A DNA stretch of 64,000 nucleotides, from contig DASQJL010000082.1 of the NCBI GenBank assembly GCA_035631035.1, positions 1 through 64,000 of the forward strand, read 5' to 3'. Below, one piece after another: positions 9,268 to 18,558 of the stretch. This DNA is from Candidatus Binatia bacterium. GTDB lineage: Bacteria > Eisenbacteria > RBG-16-71-46 > SZUA-252. The position numbers were made by a program, and so were the translations under genes. Numbering within the stretch: the stretch's first letter is position 1; each line of letters opens with the position of its first letter. The notes under the pieces are model-generated. The model was given only the letters and a program-made list of their open reading frames with translations, was not told the DNA's origin and did not search any database.

Positions 9268-10266
9268 TCACGGCACTTCCACGCGCGCGAGGATGCGGCG
9301 CGTCACCTCGTCCACCGGCACCCCCTCCGCCTCCGCCTCGTAGGTGAGCAGGATGCGGTGGCGGAAGACGTCGGGCGCGAGGAGCTTGATGTCGTCCGGC
9401 GTCACGTAGGCGCGGCCGTCCAGGAACGCGTTGGCGCGGGAGGCACGCGCCAGCGCAAGCGTCGCGCGCGGCGAGGCGCCGAACTGGATGAGCGGCCGGA
9501 GGTCCAGGCCGTACCGCTCCGGCTCGCGGCTTGCGTGCACGAGATCCACGATGTAGCGGCGGATCCGGTCGTCGGTATAGATCGCGTTCACGGTGTGGCG
9601 CGCCCCGGTGATCTGATCGGCGGTGACGATCGGCTGCGGGAGCGGCGGCACCTCGCCCCCCATCCGGTCGAGGATGATCCGCTCCTCCTCGGGCGTGGGA
9701 TACCCCACCTTGATCTTCAGGAGGAAGCGGTCCATCTGCGCTTCGGGAAGCGGGTAGGTCCCCTCCTGCTCGATCGGGTTCTGCGTCGCCAGCACCCAGA
9801 AGAGCGCGTCCAGCGGATAGGTCGTGTCACCGATCGTGACCTGCCGCTCCTGCATCGCCTCGAGGAGGGCGCTCTGCACCTTGGCCGGGGCGCGGTTCAC
9901 CTCGTCGGCGAGGAGGATCTGCGTGAAGACCGGTCCGAACTTGGTGGCGAAGGCGCCGCGCTGCGGATCGAAGACCAGCGTCCCCGTGAGGTCGGCCGGC
10001 AGGAGGTCGGGCGTGAACTGGATGCGCTGGAAGCGCGCGTGGATCGCCTGGGCGACCGTGCGCACGGCGAGCGTCTTGGCCAGCCCCGGCACCCCTTCGA
10101 GGAGGAGATGGCCGTCGGCGAAGAGCCCGATCAGGATGCGCCGCACCATCGCGGCCTGCCCCACGATCGTCCCCTCGATGGCGGAGAGCAGGGGTGCTAC
10201 GAAGGCGCTCTCCTCCCGCACGCGCGCGGTCCGTTCCTCGAGGGTCAGCGACGGTGTCTCGGGCAT
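9268..10266 (-). CDS. moxR: MoxR family AAA+ ATPase
   Basis: 332 residues with a Walker A site GVPGLAKT (58-65), Walker B ILLADEVN (Asp121, Glu122), the sensor 1 region ATQNPIEQEGTYPLPEAQMDRF and a C-terminal lid with an arginine in sensor 2 (SPRATLALARAS). MoxR ATPases remodel or load metal into VWA-containing partners. Here it heads the run of DUF58, lipoprotein, BatA, BatB, BatC, BatD and BatE, the classical order of this operon. The ATG follows glyA by 13 bases, so it is probably read through from the upstream phosphatase-ilvE-glyA genes rather than from its own promoter. Confidence 0.93.
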   Translation of the reverse strand: MPETPSLTLEERTARVREESAFVAPLLSAIEGTIVGQAAMVRRILIGLFADGHLLLEGVPGLAKTLAVRTVAQAIHARFQRIQFTPDLLPADLTGTLVFDPQRGAFATKFGPVFTQILLADEVNRAPAKVQSALLEAMQERQVTIGDTTYPLDALFWVLATQNPIEQEGTYPLPEAQMDRFLLKIKVGYPTPEEERIILDRMGGEVPPLPQPIVTADQITGARHTVNAIYTDDRIRRYIVDLVHASREPERYGLDLRPLIQFGASPRATLALARASRANAFLDGRAYVTPDDIKLLAPDVFRHRILLTYEAEAEGVPVDEVTRRILARVEVP

Positions 10267-10279
10267 GCGCGTCAGCGGG

Positions 10280-11587
10280 TCAGGCGGCTCTGCGGGGGTA
10301 GAGCGGGAACGCCGCGCAGAGCGCCTCGACGTCGGCGCGGATCTTGGCGAGCGACGCGGGTTCGGCGCGCTTTTGGATGGCCTCGTCGATCCAGGCGGCG
10401 AGGCGGCGCATCTCGGCGACCCCGAAGCCGCGCGTGGTGACCGCGGGGGTGCCGATGCGGATGCCGCTGGTCACGGCCGGAGGCCGCGGATCGTTCGGGA
10501 CGGCGTTCTTGTTCACGGTGATGCCGGCCGCATGGAGCGCGGTCTCGGCGTCGGCGCCGGAGAACCCGGCCTGCTTCAGGTCCACGAGGAGCAGGTGGTT
10601 GTCGGTTCCCCCGGTCACCAGCTGAAAGCCCCGCGCGGTGAGCTCGGCCGCGAGGGTCTTCGCGTTCTCCACGACCCGCTCGGCGTACGCGCGGAACTCC
10701 GGCGCCGCCGCTTCCTTCAGGCAGACCGCTTTCGCGGCGATCACGTGCATGAGCGGCCCCCCCTGCATGCCCGGGAAGACCGACTTGTCGATCGCTTTCG
10801 CGAACTCGGAGCGGCAGAGGATCATCCCGCTGCGCGGTCCCCGCAGGGTCTTGTGCGTCGTCGTCGTGACCGCGTCGGCGAACGGGACGGGGCTGGGATG
10901 CACGCCCGCGGCGACCAGTCCGGCGACGTGCGCCATGTCGAAGACGAAGCGCGCGCCGACCTCGTCGGCGATGGCCCGGAGCCGCGCGAAGTCGAAGAAG
11001 CGCGGATAGGCGCTCGCCCCCGCGACCAGCACCGCGGGACGGTGCTCGCGCGCGAGCCGCGCCGTCTGGTCGTAGTCGAGGAGGCCGGTCTCGGGCGACA
11101 GGCCGTACTGCACCGCCTTGAAGACGATGCCGGAGTAGCTGACCTTGTGCCCGTGCGTCAGGTGGCCGCCGTGCGCGAGCGCCATGCCCAGCAGCGTGGA
11201 GCCGGGCGCCATCAGCGCCATGTAGGTGGCGAAGTTGGCCTGCGCCCCGGCGTGCGCCTGCACGTTCACGTGCTCGGCGCCGAAGAGCGCCTTGGCCCGC
11301 TCGATGGCGAGCGTCTCGGCCACGTCCACGAACTCGCAGCCGCCGTAGTAGCGCTTCCCCGGATACCCCTCGGCGTACTTGTTCGTGAGGGGCGATCCCA
11401 TCGCCTCGAGCACCGCCTCGCTCACGAAGTTCTCGGAAGCGATCAGCTCGACGGTGCTCTGCTGGCGCCGGACCTCCGCCCGGATCGCGGCGTCGATCTC
11501 GGGATCGACCGCGGCAAGCGGGCGCGCCGCCGCCGGGAGAGCGGACGGCGCGTCCGAAACCGGAGCGTCGGGAGTGCGCGGATTCAT
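10280..11587 (-). CDS. glyA: Serine hydroxymethyltransferase
   Basis: 435 residues. It converts serine and tetrahydrofolate to glycine and 5,10-methylene-THF with PLP. The PLP lysine is Lys246 in [25 protein letters not shown] (44-54), [15 protein letters not shown] and FDMAHVAGL are all present. The first 30 residues ([20 protein letters not shown]) extend beyond the usual SHMT start, so a later start is possible, but I see no better one. It lies 31 bases after ilvE and 13 bases before moxR. Cytosolic one-carbon metabolism, also feeding the purine genes at 14-15.6 kb. Confidence 0.96.
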   Translation of the reverse strand: MNPRTPDAPVSDAPSALPAAARPLAAVDPEIDAAIRAEVRRQQSTVELIASENFVSEAVLEAMGSPLTNKYAEGYPGKRYYGGCEFVDVAETLAIERAKALFGAEHVNVQAHAGAQANFATYMALMAPGSTLLGMALAHGGHLTHGHKVSYSGIVFKAVQYGLSPETGLLDYDQTARLAREHRPAVLVAGASAYPRFFDFARLRAIADEVGARFVFDMAHVAGLVAAGVHPSPVPFADAVTTTTHKTLRGPRSGMILCRSEFAKAIDKSVFPGMQGGPLMHVIAAKAVCLKEAAAPEFRAYAERVVENAKTLAAELTARGFQLVTGGTDNHLLLVDLKQAGFSGADAETALHAAGITVNKNAVPNDPRPPAVTSGIRIGTPAVTTRGFGVAEMRRLAAWIDEAIQKRAEPASLAKIRADVEALCAAFPLYPRRAA

Positions 11588-11618
11588 GATCGCGGCACGG
11601 GCGCGGGCGGGCGCGGTG

Positions 11619-12581
11619 CTAACGCGCCTTCTTCGCGGCCCGCTGCACCTTGGCGCGCGCTTCCACGGGGAAGAGCCAGCCGTGCCGGTCGCGCTCGCGT
11701 CCCTCGATGATGTCGAAGAACGCCTCTTGAAGCCGCCGCGTCACCGATCCGACGCGGCCGTTTCCGACCGGGAGCCGGTCCACCGATGTGATGGGCGTGA
11801 TCTCGGCCGCGGTCCCGGTGAAGAAGACCTCGTCCGCGATGTAGAGCGTCTCGCGCGGGATCTGCTCCTCGCGGGTTTCGATCCCGAGATCCTTGGCGAT
11901 CTCGAGGATGCTGTCGCGTGTGATGCCCGGCAGGATGGCGCTCGCGATGGTCGGGGTGCTCAGGACGCCGTTCTTGACGAGGAAGACGTTCTCGCCGCTC
12001 CCCTCGGCGACGAAGCCGAAGGAGTCGAGGGCGATCCCCTCTTCGTAGCCGTCCGTGACCGCCTCGAGCTTGATGAGCTGGCCGTTCATGTAGTTCGCGC
12101 CGGTCTTGGCCATGAACGGGAACGTGTCGGGCGCGGCGCGCCGCCACGAGGAGACCTTCACCGCGATGCCGGCCTCGAGCGCCTCGGCGCCGAGATACTT
12201 CCCCCAGTTCAACGTCGCGATCGCCACGTCCACCGGGACGCCGGTCGGATTCACGCCGAGCGTCTTGTGCCCGCGATAGACCACGGGGCGGATGTAGCAG
12301 GCGCCGCCGCCGTTCTTCTTGACCGTCTCCTTGGCGGCATCCATCAGCTCGCTGACGGAGTACGGGCAGTCGATCCGCGAGATCTTGCAGGAGTCGAGCA
12401 GGCGCTGCATGTGCCGGTCCAGCCGAAAGACCGCCGTCCCCTTCGGCGTGTCGTAGGCGCGGATCCCCTCGAACGTGCTCGAACCGTAGTGCACGACGTG
12501 CGAGAGGACGTGGATCTTCGCGTCCTCGTACGCCACGAACTTCCCGTTCATCCAGATGTAGCCTTGCGGCTCGCGAGACAT
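11619..12581 (-). CDS. ilvE: Branched-chain amino acid aminotransferase
   Basis: 320 residues of the fold-type IV PLP enzymes. Key features: [13 protein letters not shown] (31-43), [32 protein letters not shown] with the PLP Lys159, [20 protein letters not shown] and the phosphate loop [10 protein letters not shown]. It catalyses the last step of Val, Leu and Ile synthesis, or the first step of breakdown, with 2-oxoglutarate. The start is fixed by a strong AAAGGAGG eight to nine bases before the ATG. D-alanine aminotransferase and aminodeoxychorismate lyase share the fold, but the EGIRAY and SSWRR signatures favour IlvE. Confidence 0.95.
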   Translation of the reverse strand: MSREPQGYIWMNGKFVAYEDAKIHVLSHVVHYGSSTFEGIRAYDTPKGTAVFRLDRHMQRLLDSCKISRIDCPYSVSELMDAAKETVKKNGGGACYIRPVVYRGHKTLGVNPTGVPVDVAIATLNWGKYLGAEALEAGIAVKVSSWRRAAPDTFPFMAKTGANYMNGQLIKLEAVTDGYEEGIALDSFGFVAEGSGENVFLVKNGVLSTPTIASAILPGITRDSILEIAKDLGIETREEQIPRETLYIADEVFFTGTAAEITPITSVDRLPVGNGRVGSVTRRLQEAFFDIIEGRERDRHGWLFPVEARAKVQRAAKKAR

Positions 12582-12623
12582 CGCCCCTCCTTTAAACGGC
12601 CACGGCGTCCGGACGGACGCCGC

Positions 12624-13109
12624 CTATCGAACGCCTTCCCGCCGCTCGACGGCCTCCCGGATGACCGGGAGCCAGCGCAGCATGTGACTTCGAATCCGGT
12701 TGAATGTATCGACGTAATCATCAGGACCCCCATAGATTGGGTCCCTGACGCCGTCGTCTGCTCCCCCCTCGGCCCCGTGCTCGGACACCAGGTGGACCCG
12801 ATCCGCAGAATCGGGCGCCAGGCTCTGGGCGGCGGAGACGTGGGCGGGCTCCATGGCGAGGACCAGATCGGCCTCGCGGACGAGCGCCGCCGTGAGCGGG
12901 CGGGAGCGGTGCTTCGTGAGATCGAGGCCACGTGAAGAGGCGGTCTGAATGGCGTATGCGGCGGCCGGGGCTCCCTCCCCCGCGCTCGACCCCGCCGACG
13001 ATACGGTCACCCGTTCGGCGATGTCGGGCGGAAGGACGGAGCGGAGAATCGCTTCGCCCATCGGGCTACGGCAGGTGTTCCCGGTGCAGACGACGAGAAC
13101 CTGGAACAT
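12624..13109 (-). CDS. Low-molecular-weight protein-tyrosine phosphatase family
   Basis: 161 residues with the P-loop VCTGNTCRSP (Cys8 nucleophile, Arg14) and the general-acid aspartate in VRDPIYGG (Asp123). In bacteria these enzymes often dephosphorylate tyrosine kinases of exopolysaccharide export, and a subset act as arsenate reductases. The single P-loop Cys and the DP motif point to a phosphatase. The position directly downstream of a Sua5/YwlC-family gene recalls the ywlC-ywlE pairing in Bacillus, where YwlE is an arginine phosphatase; which residue type this enzyme acts on cannot be told from sequence. A promoter just upstream (13148-13176) would start the long operon that continues through ilvE, glyA and bat. 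Confidence 0.9.
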   Translation of the reverse strand: MFQVLVVCTGNTCRSPMGEAILRSVLPPDIAERVTVSSAGSSAGEGAPAAAYAIQTASSRGLDLTKHRSRPLTAALVREADLVLAMEPAHVSAAQSLAPDSADRVHLVSEHGAEGGADDGVRDPIYGGPDDYVDTFNRIRSHMLRWLPVIREAVERREGVR

Positions 13110-13147
13110 GAGCCTCGCAATGTTGGAGAAAGAGCGTCGCGAAGCCC

Positions 13148-13176
13148 AGTCTAGGGGCCCCCCGAGGGGGCGTCAA
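13148..13176 (-). promoter_or_regulatory. Predicted sigma-70-type promoter for the phosphatase-ilvE-glyA-moxR-bat operon
   Basis: On the minus strand TTGACG (13176-13171) and TAGACT (13153-13148) are separated by exactly 17 bases. Transcription would start near 13141, leaving a leader of about 30 bases before the ATG at 13109. The -35 box overlaps the TGA stop of the Sua5-family gene (13175-13173), so the new operon starts immediately where the previous one ends. Confidence 0.6.
13157..13171. repeat. GC-only inverted repeat between the -35 and -10 boxes
   Basis: GCCCCC and GGGGGC form a six-base perfect stem with a three-base loop, directly after the Sua5-family stop codon. No T-run follows on the minus strand, so it is not a standard intrinsic terminator, but it may slow or end the upstream transcript. 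It occupies the spacer of the predicted promoter. Confidence 0.45.
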
Positions 13177-13787
13177 GGGGCGCTTCCCGGCAGGGTCACC
13201 GCCCCCTGGCGCAGTACCGTAACCCGCTCTCCCTCCGCGCGTACCACCGTCGACGGAGCGCCCGAAAGAGGGCCCGAATCGACCACGAGCGCGACGCCGT
13301 CGGGAACGTCGTCGGGAGGGGGCGCCGTGGCTGCCGGCGCCGCCCCCGGAGCGTTCGCCGAGGTGGACACCACGAGTCCTCCGGCCGCCAGGATCACCTC
13401 GCGCAGGAAGGAGCTTCCCGGGCAGCGGAGCGCGACCGTTCCGCCCGGACCGAGCAGCGCCGCGGGGACGGAGGGACCGGCATCCAGCACGAGGGTGAGG
13501 GCTCCCGGCCACTGCGCGTGGATCAGCGAGGCGGCGGGCGCGGGGAGCGCGGCCATGAAGCGATAGGCGTCGCCGGGGCGCGCGACGAGTCCGATCCACC
13601 CCTTCCCCGGGCCGCGCGGCTTCAGCGACTCGAGGCGCGCGATGCCGGGCGCGCTGGCGGCGAGCGCGTGATACCCGTACAGGCCCTCGGCGGGAAGGAT
13701 CGCGACGCCGCCCTCGCGGAGGGCCGCGCCGGCGCGCCGGACCGCTTCGTCCCGCGTCCCGTCGCTCAAGACGATCCGCTCGGCCAA
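13173..13787 (-). CDS. Sua5/YciO/YrdC-family protein, probable threonylcarbamoyl-AMP synthase
   Basis: 204 residues of the YrdC fold: GGVAILPAEGLYGYHALA (26-43), LESLKPRGPGKGWIGLV, a WPGALTLVL core and VALRCPGSSFL followed by VVSTSANAPG. The family makes threonylcarbamoyl-AMP from Thr, bicarbonate and ATP for t6A37 modification of ANN-decoding tRNAs. The usual PTDTVYGL start motif is PAEGLYGY here and the KxR motif is KPRGPGK, so it is somewhat divergent; a YciO-like paralogue cannot be excluded. It ends the long superoperon, 16 bases after purE. Confidence 0.82.
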   Translation of the reverse strand: MAERIVLSDGTRDEAVRRAGAALREGGVAILPAEGLYGYHALAASAPGIARLESLKPRGPGKGWIGLVARPGDAYRFMAALPAPAASLIHAQWPGALTLVLDAGPSVPAALLGPGGTVALRCPGSSFLREVILAAGGLVVSTSANAPGAAPAATAPPPDDVPDGVALVVDSGPLSGAPSTVVRAEGERVTVLRQGAVTLPGSAP

Positions 13788-13803
13788 CGTGTCGCGTCCT
13801 GGG

Positions 13804-14277
13804 CTACAGCTTCTCGCCCCGCGCGAGCCGTTCCTTCAAGTCGTCCAGCTTGATCTGGAGCGCGGGATCGGCCAGGGCCAGGATCTGCGCCGCCAGCACC
13901 GCCGCGTTCTTCGCCCCCGCCGAGCCGATCGCCACGGTCGCGACCGGAACCCCCGCGGGCATCTGGACGGTGGAGAGGAGCGCATCCGCGCCCCCCAGGG
14001 GCGAGCCACCGAGCGGCACGCCGATCACGGGGCGCGTCGTGTGCGCCGCGACCGCGCCGGCGAGATGGTTCGCCATCCCCGCCGCCGCGATGAACACGTG
14101 GACGCCGCGCGCGGGTCCTCCGCGCACCAGCTCGCGCACGCGGTCGGGGCTCCGATGCGCCGAGGCCTGCTCCAGCTCGTTCGGAATGCCGAGCCGGTCG
14201 AGCACCTTGACCGCTTCCTCCAGCGTGGAGCGGTCCGACTCGCTCCCGATCAGGATCATCACCCGGGGCGCGCTCAC
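13804..14277 (-). CDS. purE: 5-(carboxyamino)imidazole ribonucleotide mutase (PurE, class I type)
   Basis: 157 residues: ILIGSESDRSTLEEAVKVL (phosphate loop), ASAHRSPDR (the SAHR catalytic motif), AAAGMANHLAGAVAAHT with the class I histidine, and STVQMPAGVPVATVAIG. Class I enzymes convert N5-CAIR to CAIR and normally need PurK, which is not in this window. The GTG start overlaps the purD stop as GTGA; a start at the internal ATG six codons later is also possible. The long open frame extending upstream over purD is a shadow. Confidence 0.93.
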   Translation of the reverse strand: MSAPRVMILIGSESDRSTLEEAVKVLDRLGIPNELEQASAHRSPDRVRELVRGGPARGVHVFIAAAGMANHLAGAVAAHTTRPVIGVPLGGSPLGGADALLSTVQMPAGVPVATVAIGSAGAKNAAVLAAQILALADPALQIKLDDLKERLARGEKL

Positions 14278-15575
14278 GACGCGGTCCCCGCTTCGAGCGG
14301 ATTGGCGGCGATGTCCTTCCGGTAGCGCATCCCCGCGAACCCGATCCGCGCCACCGCGCCGTAGGCGGCATCGCGGGCGCGCTCGAGCGTCTCGGAGCGC
14401 GCGGTGATGCCGACGACGCGCCCGCCGGCCGTGACCCAGCGGTCCCCGCGGCGGTCCACGCCCGCGTGGAAGATCGAGAGGCCGTGCGGCCAGGGGCCCT
14501 CGAGACCCTCGATCGGGACGCCCGACTCCGAGCGCTCGGGATAGCCGCGCGAGGCGAGCACGACACAGACGGCGGCGCCTTCGTGCGCGACGAACGTGGC
14601 GTGCCGCTCGGCGGGAAGCGCTCCGCGGGCGGCGGCGCGGAAGAGCGGAAAGGGATCTTCGGTCAGCAGCGGAAGCACGACCTGCGCCTCGGGATCGCCG
14701 AAGCGCGCATTGAATTCGAGCACGTGGGGGCCCTCGCGGGTGAGCATCAGTCCGACGTACAGGATGCCGCGGTACGGCGTTCCCTCTTCGCGCAGCGCGC
14801 GGAGCACGGGGTCGACGAAGCGGCGGCCGATCGCGATCGCCTCCTCGGCCGCCGGGACGCGCGCCGGGGCGCAGGCGCCCATTCCGCCGGTGTTGGGGCC
14901 GCGGTCGCCGTCCTCCAGGCGCTTGTGGTCCCGCGCGGCGGGAAAGAGCATCCACCGCTCGCCGTCGGTGAGCACGAGGAGCGAGGCTTCCTCGCCGCGC
15001 AGGCACTCCTCGACCACCACGACGGCGCCGGCATCTCCGAGGACCCGGCGGCGCATCATCGCGTCGATCGCCTCGCGGGCCGCCTCGCGCGACTCCGCGA
15101 TCACGACCCCTTTTCCCGCCGCGAGCCCGTCGGCCTTGAGCACGACGGGATAGCCGAGCTGATCGGCGCCGCGCTCGGCGTCCTCGGGCGTCTCGGCGAT
15201 CACGCAGCGCGCCGTCGGGAGCCCCAGCGCGAGCAGCCGCTCCTTCGCGTGGCGCTTGCTCGACTCCAGGCGCGCTCCCGCGATTCCCGGCGCCAGCACG
15301 TCGATCCCCACCCCGCGGAGCGAATCGCCGATGCCCAGCGCGAGCGAGGACTCAGGGCCGATGACGGCGAGATCGATGGAGTTGCGTCGCGCCCACGCCG
15401 TGAGCCCGCGGACGTCGGTGGTCGCGATCGGCACCCGCTCGGCGACCGGCGCCATTCCCGGGCTCCCCGGCGCGACCAGCACGTGCGGGTGGGACGGCGA
15501 ATCGTGCAGGGCGCAGACGATCGCGTGCTCGCGACCACCCTGCCCCACGACCAAAATCCGGGGTCCGACTTCCAT
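14274..15575 (-). CDS. purD: Phosphoribosylamine-glycine ligase
   Basis: 433 residues with the ATP-grasp layout of GAR synthetase: ILVVGQGGREHAI (7-19), GPESSLALGI, LKADGLAAGKGVV (ATP lysine), VVEECLRGEEASLLVLTDG, GPNTGGMGACAP, and EFNARFGDPEAQVVLPLL with the metal-binding Glu and Asn. It joins glycine to phosphoribosylamine in step 2 of purine synthesis. The ATG overlaps the gatB stop by one base (TGATG), and purE follows with a GTGA overlap, so purD and purE are probably translationally coupled. Confidence 0.96.
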   Translation of the reverse strand: MEVGPRILVVGQGGREHAIVCALHDSPSHPHVLVAPGSPGMAPVAERVPIATTDVRGLTAWARRNSIDLAVIGPESSLALGIGDSLRGVGIDVLAPGIAGARLESSKRHAKERLLALGLPTARCVIAETPEDAERGADQLGYPVVLKADGLAAGKGVVIAESREAAREAIDAMMRRRVLGDAGAVVVVEECLRGEEASLLVLTDGERWMLFPAARDHKRLEDGDRGPNTGGMGACAPARVPAAEEAIAIGRRFVDPVLRALREEGTPYRGILYVGLMLTREGPHVLEFNARFGDPEAQVVLPLLTEDPFPLFRAAARGALPAERHATFVAHEGAAVCVVLASRGYPERSESGVPIEGLEGPWPHGLSIFHAGVDRRGDRWVTAGGRVVGITARSETLERARDAAYGAVARIGFAGMRYRKDIAANPLEAGTAS

Positions 15576-17068
15576 CAGCCCTCCCCGCCGAGCGCGCTTC
15601 GTAGCGCGGCCTGGAGCTTCTCGGGATGGGCCCGTCCGCGCGACTGCTTCATCGCCTGGCCCACCAGGAACGCGAAGGTCTTCTCTTTGCCGGCCCGGAA
15701 CTCGGCGGCGGGGCCGGGATTCGCCGCGATCACCTCGCGCGCGAGGGCAACGAGCTCCGCCTCGCTTTCGATGGGGGCCAGGCCGTGCCGGCGCACCAGC
15801 TCGGCCGGGGGCGCCTCGTCGGTGAGCATCCGCTCGAAGAGCTGCTTGGCGATCTTCCCCGAGATCGCCCCGCTCGCGATCATCCCGATCATCGCGCCCA
15901 GCCGGTCGGCGCGGATCGGGAAGGTCTCGATCGGCTGGCCCGTCTTGTTCCGGACGGCGTTCACCTCGGTCATGATCCAGTTCGAGGCCAGCTTCGGCTG
16001 CCCCGACGCGGCGACCGCCTCCTCATAGTAGGCCGCGAGCGACCGCGTCTCCGTGAGCACTTCGGCGTCATACTCCGGGATTCCGTGGGCCGCGACCAGC
16101 CGCTCCCGCAGCGCGTCCGGCAGCTCGGGCAGCTCGGCCCGCACCGATTCGATCCACGCCGGCTCGAGGTCGAGCGGCAGGAGGTCGGGTTCCGGGAAGT
16201 AGCGGTAGTCGTGTGCCTCTTCCTTGCTACGCATCGTCTCGGCCACGCCGCGCGCGGAGTCCCAGAGGAGCGTCTCCTGGGTGATCCGGCCGCCCGACTC
16301 CACCACGCCGACCTGCCGGGCGATCTCGAACTGGATCGCTTTCTCGACGTAGCGGAAGGAATTCAGGTTCTTGATCTCGGTCTTGGTGCCGAACTCCTTC
16401 GCGCCCGCGCGCCGCACGGAGACGTTCGCGTCGCAGCGGAGGCTTCCCTCCTCCATGTTGCCGTCGCAGACGTCCAGGTAGACCAGGATCTGCTTCAGCT
16501 TGGTGAGGTAGTGGTAGGCCTCGGCGCCCGAGCGGAGGTCCGGCTCGGAGACGATCTCGATGAGCGGCACGCCCGCGCGGTTCAAGTCCACGCGCGTGGT
16601 CTCCACCCCCTCCTTCCCCTCGGGGTGGAGCGACTTTCCGGCGTCCTCCTCGAGGTGGATGCGCACGAGGCCGATCCGCTTGTGCGCGTCGTCGACGTGA
16701 ATCTCCACCGCGCCCCCCTCGCAGAGCGGCCGGTCGTACTGCGAGATCTGGTAGCCCTTCGGGAGGTCGGGATAGAAGTAGTTCTTCCGCGCGAACACGC
16801 TCCGGAGGTTGATCCGGGCGCCGACCGCGAGCCCGGTCATGACGGCGAAGCGCACCGCCCGCTCGTTCGTCACCGGCAGCACGCCGGGGAGCCCGAGGCA
16901 GACGGGACAGACCTGCGTGTTCGGCGGCGCGCCGAAGCGCGTCGAGCAGCCGCAGAAGATCTTGGACCGGGTCTTGAGCTGCGCGTGCACCTCGAGCCCG
17001 ATCACGGGTTCATATAAGGCCAGGGCGGCCACGCCCTGGCCTGAAGCGGCGTCCCTGGCGGCGCTCAC
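15575..17068 (-). CDS. gatB: Asp-tRNA(Asn)/Glu-tRNA(Gln) amidotransferase subunit B
   Basis: 497 residues. YEPVIGLEVHAQLKTRSKIFCGC near the start includes the first zinc-ligand Cys, VCPVCLGLPGVLPVTN has the second pair, and RKNYFYPDLPKGYQISQYD, EDAGKS and RCDANVSVR are all typical. The C-terminal helical YqeY-like tail that contacts tRNA is intact. GatB is the kinase/tRNA-binding subunit of GatCAB, which converts mischarged Glu-tRNA(Gln) or Asp-tRNA(Asn). GTG start, overlapping the gatA stop as GTGA; this gives an 18-residue leader before YEPVIG. Confidence 0.97.
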   Translation of the reverse strand: MSAARDAASGQGVAALALYEPVIGLEVHAQLKTRSKIFCGCSTRFGAPPNTQVCPVCLGLPGVLPVTNERAVRFAVMTGLAVGARINLRSVFARKNYFYPDLPKGYQISQYDRPLCEGGAVEIHVDDAHKRIGLVRIHLEEDAGKSLHPEGKEGVETTRVDLNRAGVPLIEIVSEPDLRSGAEAYHYLTKLKQILVYLDVCDGNMEEGSLRCDANVSVRRAGAKEFGTKTEIKNLNSFRYVEKAIQFEIARQVGVVESGGRITQETLLWDSARGVAETMRSKEEAHDYRYFPEPDLLPLDLEPAWIESVRAELPELPDALRERLVAAHGIPEYDAEVLTETRSLAAYYEEAVAASGQPKLASNWIMTEVNAVRNKTGQPIETFPIRADRLGAMIGMIASGAISGKIAKQLFERMLTDEAPPAELVRRHGLAPIESEAELVALAREVIAANPGPAAEFRAGKEKTFAFLVGQAMKQSRGRAHPEKLQAALRSALGGEG

Positions 17069-18558
17069 GCGCTCACCTCCGCGGCGATCGGCGGCGCCTT
17101 GGTCGCGGCGTCGTTCCACCCTTCGTTGGCCCGGGCGATCCGCAACAGCGTCTCCTCGGCGAACGGACGCCCCACCAGTTGGAGCCCGATCGGCAGACCG
17201 GTCGCGCCGAAGCCCGCCGGGTAGGAGAGCGCCGGCACTCCCGCGAGCGAAGCCGGGATCGAGTAGACGTCGTTCAGGTACATCGCGAGCGGATCCTCCA
17301 CCTTCTCGCCTAGGCCGAACGCCGTGGTCGGCGTCACCGGCAGGAGGAGCGCGTCGGTCCCGGAGAGCGCCTTCAGGAAGTCGCCCCGCACGAGCGTGCG
17401 CACCTTCTGCGCGCGCAGGTAGTAGGCGTCATAGTAGCCGGCGGAGAGCGCGTAGGTGCCGAGCAGGATGCGCCGGCGCACCTCGCGTCCGAAGCCCTGG
17501 CCGCGCGTGCGCTCGTACATCGCGCGCAGGTCGCCGCCGTTCCTGGCGCGCAACCCGTAGCGCACCCCGTCGTAGCGGGCGAGGTTGCTCGACGCCTCTG
17601 CCGGAGCGATCAGGTAGTAGGTGGCGATGGCGTGCTTCGAGCTGGGGAGCGCGACGTCGGCGAGCCGCGCGCCGTGCGCGGCGAAGGCGGCCGCGGCCGC
17701 GTCGAAGCACGCGCGGATCTCCGGCGAGAGCCCCTCGCCCTCGAGGAGGTCCCGCGGGATCCCGATCGTGAGCCCCTCCATCCCGCCCTCCAGCGCCGCG
17801 AGATCGACGGGGCGCGCCTCGGCGCGGCTGGTCATGTCGCGCGCGTCGGGACCGGCCACCGCGTTGTAGGCGAGCGCCGTGTCGCGCGCCGTGCGCGCGA
17901 AGGGTCCGATCTGGTCGAGCGAGGAGGCGAACGCGACCAGGCCGTAGCGCGAGACCGCGCCGTAGGTCGGCTTCAAGCCATAGACGCCGCAGAACGCGGC
18001 CGGCTGGCGCACCGAGCCGCCGGTGTCGGAGCCGTAGGCGATCGGCGCCTCGCGCGCCGCGACGGCCGCCGCGGATCCGCCGCTCGAGCCTCCCGGCACG
18101 CGCGCGAGATCCCAGGGATTTCGGGTCGGGTGGTAGGCGGAGTTCTCCGTCGAGGAGCCCATCGCGAACTCGTCGCAGTTGGTCTTTCCGACGAGGACCG
18201 CGTCCGCCGCGCGAAGCCGCTCGATCACGTGCGCGTCGTAGGGCGGCCGGTATCCCTCGAGGATCTTCGAGCCGCAGGTGGTCGGGATGCCGCGGATGCA
18301 GATGTTGTCCTTGATGGCGATCGGTGTCCCCGCGAGAGCACCCAGAGGCACGCCGGAGGCGCGCCTCTGATCCACGGCGCGGGCAGCGCGAAGCGCCTCC
18401 TCCGGCATCCGGTGGAGATACGTGCCCAGCTTCCCGGCGGTCTGGTCCGCGTGCGTGAGGAAGGCCCGCGTGATCTCTTCGGCGCTCACGCTCCCGGAGC
18501 GGACCGCGGCGGCGATCGCCTCGGCGGTGGCGCCGACCCCTTTCACGGATTCGCTCAT
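17065..18558 (-). CDS. gatA: Asp-tRNA(Asn)/Glu-tRNA(Gln) amidotransferase subunit A
   Basis: 497 residues of the amidase signature family. The Ser-cisSer-Lys triad is visible: Lys83 in GTPIAIKDN, Ser158 in the PGGSSGGSAAAVA loop and the nucleophile Ser182 in SDTGGSVRQPAAFCG. LKPTYGAVSRYGLVAFASSLDQIGP is characteristic of GatA rather than of other amidases. It hydrolyses glutamine and passes ammonia to GatB. The ATG overlaps the gatC stop as ATGA, giving the usual C-A-B order without gaps. Confidence 0.97.
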   Translation of the reverse strand: MSESVKGVGATAEAIAAAVRSGSVSAEEITRAFLTHADQTAGKLGTYLHRMPEEALRAARAVDQRRASGVPLGALAGTPIAIKDNICIRGIPTTCGSKILEGYRPPYDAHVIERLRAADAVLVGKTNCDEFAMGSSTENSAYHPTRNPWDLARVPGGSSGGSAAAVAAREAPIAYGSDTGGSVRQPAAFCGVYGLKPTYGAVSRYGLVAFASSLDQIGPFARTARDTALAYNAVAGPDARDMTSRAEARPVDLAALEGGMEGLTIGIPRDLLEGEGLSPEIRACFDAAAAAFAAHGARLADVALPSSKHAIATYYLIAPAEASSNLARYDGVRYGLRARNGGDLRAMYERTRGQGFGREVRRRILLGTYALSAGYYDAYYLRAQKVRTLVRGDFLKALSGTDALLLPVTPTTAFGLGEKVEDPLAMYLNDVYSIPASLAGVPALSYPAGFGATGLPIGLQLVGRPFAEETLLRIARANEGWNDAATKAPPIAAEVSA

